IMG/VR virus record: IMGVR_UViG_3300033144_003759
Location: 1-36,913 of that record
Reading direction: 5' to 3' (one strand)
DNA: 36,913 nt
DNA from: a virus
This document shows positions 21,326-28,942 of this stretch, one piece after another. The first letter of the stretch is position 1. The number at the start of each line of letters is the position of its first letter. The notes under the pieces were generated by a model, which ran no database searches, was not told the origin of the DNA, and was given only the letters and a program-made list of their open reading frames with translations. The translations under genes were made by a program, and so were the position numbers.

Positions 21326-21476
21326 GAGTCTCAAACCACGCACCTCCGACGAGCGCGATTTTTTCGAGGAGCGCGCAGCCATTTGCGAATTTGTCGGCGA
21401 CCTCACACGCGCGGAAGCGGAGCACGAGGCCCGGCTTTGCTTGCTCGGGTACCGGCGCCGCGAGGGCGCCCCGTGA
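21312..21476 (+). CDS. Small acidic helical protein
   Basis: A 54-residue protein from TTG 21312, preceded by GGGAGGGGG, the strongest ribosome-binding site in this part. It overlaps the end of the previous gene by 14 bases and the start of the RuvC-like gene by 4 (GTGA). It is helical and acidic (TSDERDFFEERAAICEFVG). Tight overlaps on both sides support it. Function unknown. Confidence 0.55.
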   Translation: MFDLESLKPRTSDERDFFEERAAICEFVGDLTRAEAEHEARLCLLGYRRREGAP

Positions 21477-22033
21477 CGATATCGATCCTCGCATTCGACC
21501 CCGGTCGCTACGCAGGTTGGGCGCTCCTCGAGGGCGGACACCTAACCGCGCACGGTACCGCCGACAACGGCGCGGGGCATATGCGGGCGACGGAATCTTT
21601 TGCGGCGGCCCGCCGGGGCATTGCGACGACGATCCCGGACGTGGTCGCGGTCGAGCTACCGTTTATCCCGCGGGGCAAAGACGGACGGAAGGCGAGCGCG
21701 GGATCGGTTTACGCGCGCCATGGCTACTTGGTCGGCGCGTCTATGTCGCGCTGGCACACCGCCCGGATTTGGGAGCCGAACGCGAGCGAGTGGCGGAGCG
21801 TGCTCGGACTGAACAAGGGAGGCCAAAAGCGGGCGGACGTAAATTCCCGCGTGATGCTTTGGGCGCTCGAGACGGTTAGGGGGGCTCGGACGCGCGAGGG
21901 GCAAGCATTCCCCCTCCGGCGAGCAAACCGCGAACGAGGCGAGGAGCTATTCGACGAGGCGAACGCTATCGCCCTCGCGTTTGCCGCGCTCGCAAGATTT
22001 CGGTTTTCCCTCGCGCCGCCGCCGCCGCCGTGA
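21473..22033 (+). CDS. RuvC-like Holliday junction resolvase
   Basis: A 186-residue protein from GTG 21473. The RNase H-like fold of RuvC is visible. The first catalytic Asp is in ILAFDPGRYAGWA (D9), the Glu in VVAVELPF, and a third acidic site in LFDEANAIALAFAAL. The middle, with ASAGSVYARHGYLVGASMS, matches the family pattern. RuvC-type enzymes resolve four-way junctions formed during recombination or before packaging. The protein ends with a run of five prolines from a GCC repeat near 22014-22030. The last acidic motif is less exact than in bacterial RuvC. Confidence 0.7.
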   Translation: MTISILAFDPGRYAGWALLEGGHLTAHGTADNGAGHMRATESFAAARRGIATTIPDVVAVELPFIPRGKDGRKASAGSVYARHGYLVGASMSRWHTARIWEPNASEWRSVLGLNKGGQKRADVNSRVMLWALETVRGARTREGQAFPLRRANRERGEELFDEANAIALAFAALARFRFSLAPPPPP

Positions 22034-22317
22034 TCGGCAAAATGGACTTTTGCCCCGCGCGGTACTCCTACGCGGAGATCGAGGTTTTGCGAGCGCCGGG
22101 CGGTCTAAGGGGAGCCGAGGTGTCTCGGCTACTCGCCACGATCCTGCACCGGGACCGCGTGATCGCCGGGGCAGCAGTGCACCTCGAGGCTACCCGGCGC
22201 CACCTCTCCGCCGCTGGCGTCGTCGATCGGCACGTCGGCTGCGATTGCGGGATCTGCGAGGCGCGGCGAACTTTGGAGCGGGCGGCCCGTGTCGTTAGGG
22301 GCGAGGAGGAGCCTTGA
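22030..22317 (+). CDS. Hypothetical cysteine-containing protein
   Basis: A 95-residue protein from GTG 22030 (overlapping the TGA of the previous gene) or ATG 22042. Mostly helical and basic (GAEVSRLLATILHRDRVIAG), with C-D-C-G-I-C near residues 71-76 that may bind a metal. No known family. It ends in a string of acidic residues. Confidence 0.55.
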   Translation: MIGKMDFCPARYSYAEIEVLRAPGGLRGAEVSRLLATILHRDRVIAGAAVHLEATRRHLSAAGVVDRHVGCDCGICEARRTLERAARVVRGEEEP

Positions 22318-22397
22318 ATTTCTGGCGGCCAAAGTTAGGTTGCGATAGCTTGCGGGTAGGGCGAGACGCACAAAGCGCAAGCGAGAGGGGCGAAGGC

Positions 22398-22748
22398 ATG
22401 ACGGGGCCGGATCGATTGACAGATGCGCCTGCGGCCCTCGACGCCATGCGCGCGGAGCGCGACGCGGAGATCGAACGTAGCGATGACCTGTGTGGGCAGG
22501 TATCCACCGCCCTCGTTGAGCGAAACGCGATGCGCGCGGAGCGTGATGAGGCTAGCGGCGTAGCAATGGCGCTGTCCGCGCAGGTTGACGGCCTAACCCG
22601 CCAACTGGTGAACGTGCGCGAGGTTGTTTTTGGGTTCGGAGATGCGTGTGACGAGTGGATCACGCTTGAGCACATGCAAAATAAGACGATACCGGACCTG
22701 CAAGACATGATTGACGAGGTCAAGAAAGCGATGTGCGCCGATGACTGA
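22398..22748 (+). CDS. Coiled-coil cassette protein with foreign codon usage
   Basis: A 116-residue protein from ATG 22398 (GAGAGGGGCGAAGGC upstream). An 84-base upstream extension to TTG 22314 looks non-coding. Two internal AMRAERD repeats and a helical body lead to VDGLTRQLVNVRE and a final KAMCADD. The product of 22841-23107 shares VDDLTRQLANVR and the same KAMCADD ending. By eye, CTG is the leading Leu codon here, unlike most of the window where CTC dominates. The gene looks like an acquired module. Function unknown. Confidence 0.6.
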   Translation: MTGPDRLTDAPAALDAMRAERDAEIERSDDLCGQVSTALVERNAMRAERDEASGVAMALSAQVDGLTRQLVNVREVVFGFGDACDEWITLEHMQNKTIPDLQDMIDEVKKAMCADD

Positions 22749-22848
22749 CGACGTGCTGAGGGGCCGCGCAGCGATGCGCCGACGGGTGGCGCAAGCGGCC
22801 ACGCTACTGGCGCGTCGGTCCGACAAAACGATGTGTGCCGATGATTGA
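22741..22848 (+). CDS. 35-residue mini-gene ending in MCADD
   Basis: ATG 22741 overlaps the previous stop by eight bases. The product is basic and helical (RGRAAMRRRVAQAATLLARR) and ends MCADD, as do its neighbours on both sides. The following ATG again overlaps its stop by eight bases. The repeated linkers support real coding or a degraded cassette member. Function unknown. Confidence 0.45.
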   Translation: MTDDVLRGRAAMRRRVAQAATLLARRSDKTMCADD

Positions 22849-23107
22849 CGATACGAAAAGAGTAGACCTGTGGACTGCGGGCAAAGGCTCTTGTTACGGG
22901 TCGGACGGGTGGATGGAATACTTCCACGACGACGAAGTGGATGAGTTCGACGAGGTGTATGTGGAGTACGCCGACCACAAGAAAGCCGTTGACGACCTCA
23001 CCCGCCAACTGGCGAACGTGCGACGCAAGCTGAGCAAATCAAACCGCGAGGAAGGCGAACCAACCATAAACAATGCGGAGTGGAAAGCGATGTGCGCCGA
23101 TGACTGA
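22841..23107 (+). CDS. Acidic cassette protein
   Basis: An 88-residue protein from ATG 22841 (GTG 22835 is also open). Its N-terminal half is acidic and aromatic (GWMEYFHDDEVDEFDEVYVE). The second half shares VDDLTRQLANVR and the KAMCADD ending with the product of 22398, so the two genes appear to have exchanged or duplicated their 3' parts. Function unknown. Confidence 0.6.
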   Translation: MIDDTKRVDLWTAGKGSCYGSDGWMEYFHDDEVDEFDEVYVEYADHKKAVDDLTRQLANVRRKLSKSNREEGEPTINNAEWKAMCADD

Positions 23108-23828
23108 CGACGACAACACGTCAGGCGTTGCGTTCGATCTACGCCTCGGCGATTGGGATACAGCCCTCGAGGACGTCGAGGAGGTCGACGCCGTGATCAC
23201 CGATCCGCCATACGGTGCTCGGACGCACAGCGACGAGAGCCTCGCAAAGCAGGTCGTTAGCGCGACCGGGCAAGCAACCCGCCGCCGCCTCGGCTACTCG
23301 GCTTGGGAGCCGGAGAACGTCGCCGAGTTTGTCGCCGCTTGGGCTCCAAGGTGTCGCGGTTGGTTTGTCGCAATGACGAGCCACGATCTAATTCCCGACT
23401 GGGAAAGGGCATACCTCGAGGCCGGTCGCTACGCATTTGCGCCGGTCCCCTGGATAGACAAGCGCCCGCGATTGATCGGCGACGGGCCTAGCTCCTGGAC
23501 TTGTTACCTAATGGTGAGCCGCCCGCGGACAACTGAATTTTCGCGCTGGGGTTGTCTCCCCGGCGCGTACCTCCCCGGCGCGCGTCCAGCCTCTCCGGTT
23601 GTCGGAGGTAAGCCGCTCTGGCTCCTCGAGGCTCTCATCCGCGACTATACGAAGCGCGGCGACCTCGTTTGCGATCCGTGTGCGGGTTGGGGGACGACGC
23701 TCCTCGCCGCCGTCTCGCAAGGCCGGCGGGCGATCGGCTCCGAGGTCGACCCGAAAACGCACGCGCTCGCGATCGAGCGGGCGGCGAGCGGCGTTACGCT
23801 CGATATGTTCGCGGGGTTGCCGCAATGA
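23100..23828 (+). CDS. DNA N6-adenine/N4-cytosine methyltransferase
   Basis: A 242-residue protein from ATG 23100, eight bases inside the previous gene. DPPY at 35-38 is the catalytic motif. The C-terminal part (KPLWLLEALI, DLVCDPCAGWGTTLLAA, then a G-S-E-V-D-P-K end) holds the S-adenosylmethionine-binding motif, so the order is catalytic motif first, as in beta-type enzymes. The middle part would read the target sequence. No partner restriction nuclease is seen; the HNH gene downstream is of packaging type. Likely role: protecting phage DNA or marking it. Target unknown. Confidence 0.82.
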   Translation: MTDDDNTSGVAFDLRLGDWDTALEDVEEVDAVITDPPYGARTHSDESLAKQVVSATGQATRRRLGYSAWEPENVAEFVAAWAPRCRGWFVAMTSHDLIPDWERAYLEAGRYAFAPVPWIDKRPRLIGDGPSSWTCYLMVSRPRTTEFSRWGCLPGAYLPGARPASPVVGGKPLWLLEALIRDYTKRGDLVCDPCAGWGTTLLAAVSQGRRAIGSEVDPKTHALAIERAASGVTLDMFAGLPQ

Positions 23829-24277
23829 AACGGACCGGATTCACACGCAAACCGAGCAACAAGCAAGGCGGGACGCTCAAACGTAGCGGGTTCAAAACGC
23901 GCAAGACCGCGAGCCGGCCCGCCAAGCCCCGGAAGCGGCTCAAGCAACAAAGCGCCAAGCGGACAGCCGAGAACGAGGTCCGCCGCGAAATGCTCGAGGA
24001 GCTAGTCCGCGTGCGCGGGGACGGATGCGAGGCGGGCGAGCGCGTGTTCGTTTTACTCGCCGACCAGCCAGGCGAGCGCGGCGGGTATGAAGGCTGCGCG
24101 CTCACGGCGTGCGACGGCCACGAAAAGCACCCGCGCAGCCAAGGCGGATCGCCGACCGACCCCGACAACGTGCTCCTTGTTTGTCGCGCCTGTCACGACT
24201 GGACGCACGCGCACCCTAACGCCGCCCGTTCGCTTGGGCTTCTCAGGTCGGTAACCTCAAGCGGTACACCCGAATAA
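23825..24277 (+). CDS. HNH endonuclease
   Basis: A 150-residue protein from ATG 23825 (ATGA overlap). A very basic N-terminus (residues 1-45) is followed by the HNH nuclease motif: HEKHPRSQGG (99-108), N115, then LLVCRACHDWTHAHP (117-131) with the metal-binding His residues. Cysteines at 96, 120 and 123 may hold a structural zinc. HNH proteins next to terminase genes in HK97-like phages assist DNA cleavage during packaging, which fits its position about 400 bases before the small terminase gene. Confidence 0.8.
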   Translation: MKRTGFTRKPSNKQGGTLKRSGFKTRKTASRPAKPRKRLKQQSAKRTAENEVRREMLEELVRVRGDGCEAGERVFVLLADQPGERGGYEGCALTACDGHEKHPRSQGGSPTDPDNVLLVCRACHDWTHAHPNAARSLGLLRSVTSSGTPE

Positions 24278-24287
24278 GGCGGCAATT

Positions 24288-24671
24288 ATGGCTCCGGGGA
24301 CCGAGACGGCGGAATCGTGGATGCTACTCCTACAGACCTACGGCGGCTGGGGGACGACGGTCGGTCTGGCTCTTTGGTACGCATTTCGTGAGCGCGGACG
24401 AGGACTCGAGCGGCGGGCGTGGGGCGTCGAGCGCGAGGCTATCCTCGCCGCCGCCAAGGACGAGCGACAGATCGCAGCGCACGCCGCCAAGGAGGAGCGC
24501 GACGAGGTTGTCGCACGCAACGCCGCGCGCTTCCGCCAGCTCGAGGAGGATCGCGACGATTCCCTCGCGAAATATGAGGCGTTAGCGGAGAAAGCGGCGG
24601 AGGACCGGGCGCACAACCGGGCCAAGATCGACACTGTCCTCGACAAAATCGAGGAGATCCGGAAACGGTGA
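24288..24671 (+). CDS. Membrane protein with coiled coil (holin or spanin-like candidate)
   Basis: A 127-residue protein from ATG 24288 (AAGG upstream). Residues 12-34 form one membrane helix (LLLQTYGGWGTTVGLALWY), followed by about 85 residues of strongly charged coiled coil. The topology resembles that of Rz-type or holin-like proteins and also of the product of 5604. It sits between the HNH and terminase genes, away from the endolysin. Membrane anchoring is clear; function is uncertain. Confidence 0.6.
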   Translation: MAPGTETAESWMLLLQTYGGWGTTVGLALWYAFRERGRGLERRAWGVEREAILAAAKDERQIAAHAAKEERDEVVARNAARFRQLEEDRDDSLAKYEALAEKAAEDRAHNRAKIDTVLDKIEEIRKR

Positions 24672-24684
24672 GAAAGTAAGCAGC

Positions 24685-25188
24685 ATGGCAGCGCGAAAAA
24701 AGGCGACGAAAAAGAAAGCGACGAGGAAAAAACGCGGCGGCAATCCGACCGGCAAGGGCGGCGAGGTCACAAAGCGCAAGCTCGAGGAGCGCCGGAGCGC
24801 CGTCGCCGAGAAAATGACCGGGCACGAGGCGCGCGGCAAGTGGATCCCGGACGTTTGCCTCGTTTGGGGCGTGTCGCTCCGCACCGTGGAATACGACATC
24901 GCAGCGATCTACAAGCGGTGGGAAAAAGAAGACGAGGCGGAGCGAAAATATCGCAAAGCGGAGCAGCGTCGGCGCCTGTTTCGGCTAGCGGCCAAGCACT
25001 GCGATCACCCGCAGACCGTTATCAGGGTCGAGGAGCTACTCGCCAAGCTCGACGGGACGCTCGCCGCCGAGCGTGTCGAGGTGTTTGATTTTAAAATGTC
25101 GGACTTGACGGACGACCAGCTCGACCGAATCGCCGACGGGGAGAGCCCGGCGACCGTCCTCGCAATAGGCGCGGCGAGTGTTCACTAG
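24685..25188 (+). CDS. Terminase small subunit (putative)
   Basis: A 167-residue protein from ATG 24685. It has a lysine-rich N-terminus (residues 2-17), a region with GVSLRTVEYDIAAIYKRW that fits a DNA-binding helix-turn-helix, long charged helices and an acidic C-terminus (DLTDDQLDRIADGE). The D-D-Q-L-D-R-I pattern near the end is common in terminase small subunits. It overlaps the large-subunit gene by 11 bases. The small subunit recognises the packaging site and recruits the large subunit. Confidence 0.7.
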   Translation: MAARKKATKKKATRKKRGGNPTGKGGEVTKRKLEERRSAVAEKMTGHEARGKWIPDVCLVWGVSLRTVEYDIAAIYKRWEKEDEAERKYRKAEQRRRLFRLAAKHCDHPQTVIRVEELLAKLDGTLAAERVEVFDFKMSDLTDDQLDRIADGESPATVLAIGAASVH

Positions 25189-26602
25189 GGGAGAAGCGAA
25201 AGCGCAAGCGCTTGCGATTCGGGAGCGACGGCGCCGCCACCTCGTCAGGAGCGAGGGCGTCCTCGACTTCATCGTCCGAATGAATAGAGGCTACACGGCG
25301 CCGACGCACCTCGGCGGCTACGTCGAGCACCTCGAGCGATGCGTTACAGAGGGCGGCGTCCGCGTGATCGGCAACCTCCCGCCGCGCCACGCCAAAACCG
25401 AAACGATCTGCAATTTCATCGCGTGGGGCCTCCGAGCCCGGCCCGATCTCACTTTCGGCTATGCGACCTATGGCGCCGCGCTGGCGAGGACAAAGAGCGA
25501 AAAGATCCGAGGGCTCGCCAAGCGAAGCGGCGTCGAGATCGCGGAGGGTAGCGACCGGATCGACGAATGGCGGACCAAGCAAGGCGGCGGGCTCCTCGCG
25601 GCGGGCTCCTCCGGATCTTGGACTGGCCACGGCGTGGACGTGTTTATCGTCGACGATCCGATCAAAAACAGGATCGAAGCGGAGTCCAGGGTCTACCGAG
25701 ACCGAATCACCGATTGGTTTCGCGATGTCGCATACACCCGGCTCGAGCCCGGCGGCTCGATCGTCGTCAACCAAACCCGGTGGCATAAAGACGACCTGAG
25801 CGGCTACCTCGAGGGAGCGGGCGAGGACTATACCCTCGTCAGGCACCCGGCGATCGACGGCGACGGCAACCCGCTATGGCCGGAGCGTTACAACCTCGAC
25901 GCGCTCGAGAAAATCCGGCGCGTCGTTGGCCCGTACACGTGGCAGAGCCTGTACCAGCAAGCGCCGATCCGTCGCGGCGGGTCGCTGTTTGAATCCGTCT
26001 ACAGCTACGATCGGCTCCCCGCCGGCCCGTGCCGCTTCGCGATTGGCGTCGATCTGGCCTACACCGCGAAAAAACGCGCCGACTATTCCGTCCTCGTCAT
26101 TATGGCCGAATGGCCGGACAACCCCGGCGTTTATTACGTGATCGACGTCGTCCGCAAGCAATGCCGCGCCCCGGCGTTTGGCCGCGAACTCAAAGCCGCG
26201 CAGCGGGACTTTCCAGGCGCCCCGATGCTTTTCCTACACGGCGGCGGAGGCGAGTCCGGCGTCGGCGACTTTCTGAAAAAAGACGGCATTCGGATCAAAA
26301 TGGAAGCCGCCGGAAAGCTCGGCGACAAATTTACCCGCGCGCAACCCGTCGCGGCGCTCTGGAATGTTGACGAGGACGACAGCGGCGACCGGCCTTGCGT
26401 GCTTGTGCCCCGTTCCTCTTGCGGCGACGAATGCGGGCTCGATTGCGACGAGCACCCGCCGCCCGATTGGGTCGACGCTTTCGTCGACGAATGTCTCGAC
26501 TTCACGGGGAACGACGGAGACACGGACGACCAAGTCGACGCGCTCGTCGCGGCGCAAAGGGCGTTTGGGCGAACGATCACGCTTGGGACCGCAACGCGCT
26601 AG
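25178..26602 (+). CDS. terL: Terminase large subunit
   Basis: A 474-residue protein from GTG 25178. Walker A variant NLPPRHAKTET is at 66-76; Walker B VFIVDDP at 155-161; the coupling motif NQTRWHKDDL at 198-207. The nuclease domain begins AIGVDLAYT (D292) and ends with DDQVDAL (D450, D451, D454), the metal-binding acidic residues. The protein powers DNA translocation into the prohead and cuts the concatemer. The length is usual for the family. The arrangement small subunit, large subunit, portal is standard. Confidence 0.92.
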   Translation: MFTRGEAKAQALAIRERRRRHLVRSEGVLDFIVRMNRGYTAPTHLGGYVEHLERCVTEGGVRVIGNLPPRHAKTETICNFIAWGLRARPDLTFGYATYGAALARTKSEKIRGLAKRSGVEIAEGSDRIDEWRTKQGGGLLAAGSSGSWTGHGVDVFIVDDPIKNRIEAESRVYRDRITDWFRDVAYTRLEPGGSIVVNQTRWHKDDLSGYLEGAGEDYTLVRHPAIDGDGNPLWPERYNLDALEKIRRVVGPYTWQSLYQQAPIRRGGSLFESVYSYDRLPAGPCRFAIGVDLAYTAKKRADYSVLVIMAEWPDNPGVYYVIDVVRKQCRAPAFGRELKAAQRDFPGAPMLFLHGGGGESGVGDFLKKDGIRIKMEAAGKLGDKFTRAQPVAALWNVDEDDSGDRPCVLVPRSSCGDECGLDCDEHPPPDWVDAFVDECLDFTGNDGDTDDQVDALVAAQRAFGRTITLGTATR

Positions 26603-26641
26603 CCGTTGGCTCGAGCGACCTCCCGCGCTACCGTGGCGACA

Positions 26642-28939
26642 ATGGGACCATTTGACCGCCTCCGCCTCGCCTGGCGTGCTCTTACGGGCTCGCCTACGCT
26701 TTCCGCGTCTCCGGTTGCGTCCGGCCAAATGCTCGCCCTACCTCCCGCCGAGGACGCCGGCACGGTCGCCGCTGTCCTCCGCCAGATCGACGAGGGAGAG
26801 GCCGGATCCGGCGCCGCGCTTTTGCACGGCATCGTCCAAAGCGGCTACGCACCGCGACGAGAGACGATCGAGATCCTCCTCGCCTACGATCGCGTACCGA
26901 TGCTGCGGCAAACAGTGGGGCGGATTAGCTCGAGCGTGGGCGCGGTCCGCTGGCGACTCTTTGCCACGTCCAAGCGCGGCGACGCCAAGGCGCTAGGCCA
27001 AGCAATCTCGCAAACGAAAGCGGAGTCGGCGCTCGACCTCGGCAAGCGGTCCGCGATGATAAAGGCCGGGCTCGAAACCGGCGACCTCCGCGAAGTCCTC
27101 CGGCATCCTTACTTGGACCTACTCCGCGACCCGAACGGCGAACACACGGGCCTAGCGGTCCGCACGCTTACGCAAACGTATCTGGACCTCGTCGGGGAGT
27201 CGTTTTGGTGGTTGCCAACGGACGGCGCGACAATACCTAACGCGCTTTGGCCGATCGTTCCGCATTGGGTCAAGTCGACGCCGACGCCGAGCTTTGAGTT
27301 CTACGAAGTTTCGCACCGCTCGTTTAACGCGACGATCCCGGCGTCAGAAATGGCATGGTTCCGCGAACTCGACCCGATCGATCCGTACTCTCGAGGCTGC
27401 GGAATAGCTAAGACCCTCGCCGATGAGCTAGACGGCGACGAATGGGCCGCGAAACATATCGCCGCGTTTTTCAAAAATGGCGCGATGCCAGACGGGATCG
27501 GCCTTTTCCCCGACGCCGACGACGATCAGATCAAAATGTTGACCACCGATTGGGCAAACGCAAACAGGGGATCGAACAAGTCCCACCGAATGCATTTTAT
27601 GAACGCCGAGGGGCGGATCCATGAACTCGGCGCGAGTTTTAAGGACTCCGACGTCGTCGAGCTTCGGAAGTTTTACAACGACAAAGTCCGCGCGACTTAC
27701 AACGTACCGCCGGAGGTTGTCGGACAGACCGAGGATAGCAACCGCGCGACGTCGACGGCGGCGCTTCGCCACCTCGCCGTGCTTGTCATCATGCCGCGCC
27801 TGGAATTCCTCCGCGTCGAGCAGCAATCGCGGGTCCTGCCGATGTATCCGGACGGCGACCGGCTCCTGTTGATCTATGACGACCCGATCCCAGAAGATCA
27901 GGAATTCAACCTCAAGGCCGCGGAGGCGAATCCCGGCTCGCTTACCTCCGACGAGTGGCGCGACATTCAAGGGCGCAACCCAATCGCCGACGGCTCGGGC
28001 TCGGTCCACCTCGTCCCTAACAACGTCGTCGCGGTCGAGAGCCTCGCGGACGTTGGCAAGCCCGCCGCGCAGCAGGAGACGCGGTCCGCAGCCGTCCACG
28101 TCGTGCAAAAGGGGCCGCCGAGCGCCGCCGACGTCGAGGGGATGATCGAATTGCTCGAGCCAATCCCGATCCTTGCCCATAGCGATCCGGTTATGGCTCG
28201 TCTCGTCGCGGACTTTGGCGGCGCAATGGTGCGCGAAGTCGGGAGCGACCTCGCCTTTAATGTTTTAAACCCGCTCGTCGTCGAGCACCTCGCGAGCCAA
28301 TCGGTAACGCGGATCGTTGGGCTCGTGCACGAGGGGACAAAACAAGCGCTCCGCGACGAATTGCTCGAGGGCGTCGCACACGGCGAGGGAGCGAAAAAGC
28401 TCGCCAAGCGTGTGCGTACCGTCTTTAGCGTCGCAGATGAAACGCGATCAATGCGGATCGCACGGACCGAGGCGCTCCGCTCCGCGAACTTCGGGCGCCA
28501 ACAGGCGATGTCACAAACGGGCCTAGTCGCCAATAAACAATGGCTAACGGCGAACGACACGCGGGTTCGATTTGAGCCTCGAGAGAATGCCGATCACCGA
28601 ATCTTGAACCGGCAAACGGTCCAGCTCGAGCGCCCGTTCGTTGTTCCATCGGGGCGGCACATTGGGCGGACAGCAATGCACCCGCTCGACTTCGGGGTTA
28701 AGAGCCTTGACATTCAATGCCGGTGCGTCTCGATCCCGATCGTCGCCGAGGTGCGCGGCGGTATGTCTTCGGCGTTTTCCAAGGACGCGACCGACGTCGA
28801 GCTAAAAGCGGTGCTCGACGAATTCGAGAGCCGCGCCGATCGCTGGATCGACATCCTCCGGACCGCGCTCCGCCTTGGATTTTCCGAGCAACAAACGCGC
28901 ATGTTACAATTCATCCGCGCACTAGAGCCGAGGAGCTAA
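26642..28939 (+). CDS. Portal protein fused to MuF-type head morphogenesis domain
   Basis: A 765-residue protein from ATG 26642; an upstream TTG at 26606 is less likely. Residues 1-440 or so are an HK97-type portal (a GPFDRLRLAWRALTG start, YDRVPMLRQTVGRISSSVG, LDLVGESFWWLP, and VPPEVVGQTEDSNRATS near the clip). After a linker, residues 520-700 match the Mu gpF/SPP1 gp7 domain: IARTEALRSANFGRQQAM, W-L-T-A-N-D-T-R-V, and a final L-D-I-Q-C-R-C. Portals form the dodecameric DNA gate; MuF proteins act in head assembly or ejection. A single fused chain is less common than separate genes. Confidence 0.85.
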   Translation: MGPFDRLRLAWRALTGSPTLSASPVASGQMLALPPAEDAGTVAAVLRQIDEGEAGSGAALLHGIVQSGYAPRRETIEILLAYDRVPMLRQTVGRISSSVGAVRWRLFATSKRGDAKALGQAISQTKAESALDLGKRSAMIKAGLETGDLREVLRHPYLDLLRDPNGEHTGLAVRTLTQTYLDLVGESFWWLPTDGATIPNALWPIVPHWVKSTPTPSFEFYEVSHRSFNATIPASEMAWFRELDPIDPYSRGCGIAKTLADELDGDEWAAKHIAAFFKNGAMPDGIGLFPDADDDQIKMLTTDWANANRGSNKSHRMHFMNAEGRIHELGASFKDSDVVELRKFYNDKVRATYNVPPEVVGQTEDSNRATSTAALRHLAVLVIMPRLEFLRVEQQSRVLPMYPDGDRLLLIYDDPIPEDQEFNLKAAEANPGSLTSDEWRDIQGRNPIADGSGSVHLVPNNVVAVESLADVGKPAAQQETRSAAVHVVQKGPPSAADVEGMIELLEPIPILAHSDPVMARLVADFGGAMVREVGSDLAFNVLNPLVVEHLASQSVTRIVGLVHEGTKQALRDELLEGVAHGEGAKKLAKRVRTVFSVADETRSMRIARTEALRSANFGRQQAMSQTGLVANKQWLTANDTRVRFEPRENADHRILNRQTVQLERPFVVPSGRHIGRTAMHPLDFGVKSLDIQCRCVSIPIVAEVRGGMSSAFSKDATDVELKAVLDEFESRADRWIDILRTALRLGFSEQQTRMLQFIRALEPRS

Positions 28940-28942
28940 GCA

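Larger units (their letters stand above)
22724..23112 (+). repeat. Stop/start linker repeats joining small genes
   Basis: A 30-base sequence at 22724-22753 recurs identically at 23083-23112. A 21-base part of it recurs with two substitutions at 22831-22851. Each copy holds the end of one gene (MCADD then stop) and the start of the next (ATGACTGA or ATGATTGA). A further 35-base repeat, differing at three positions, is at 22584-22618 and 22988-23022. Confidence 0.8.

Noticed and set aside
24278-24287. cos or packaging site near the HNH/terminase genes
   Set aside because: The gap is only ten bases and no paired cohesive-end signature could be identified by eye.
25091-25846. 251-residue frame on the minus strand opposite the terminase gene
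   Set aside because: It mirrors the codon structure of a certain gene, has no plausible domain and no ribosome-binding context. Long antisense frames are expected at this GC content.
26364-26996. 210-residue plus-strand frame spanning the terminase and portal junction
   Set aside because: Arg/Ser/Thr-rich shadow covering two strongly supported genes.
27428-28180. 250-residue minus-strand frame opposite the portal gene
   Set aside because: Shadow of the portal coding sequence; no recognised motif.
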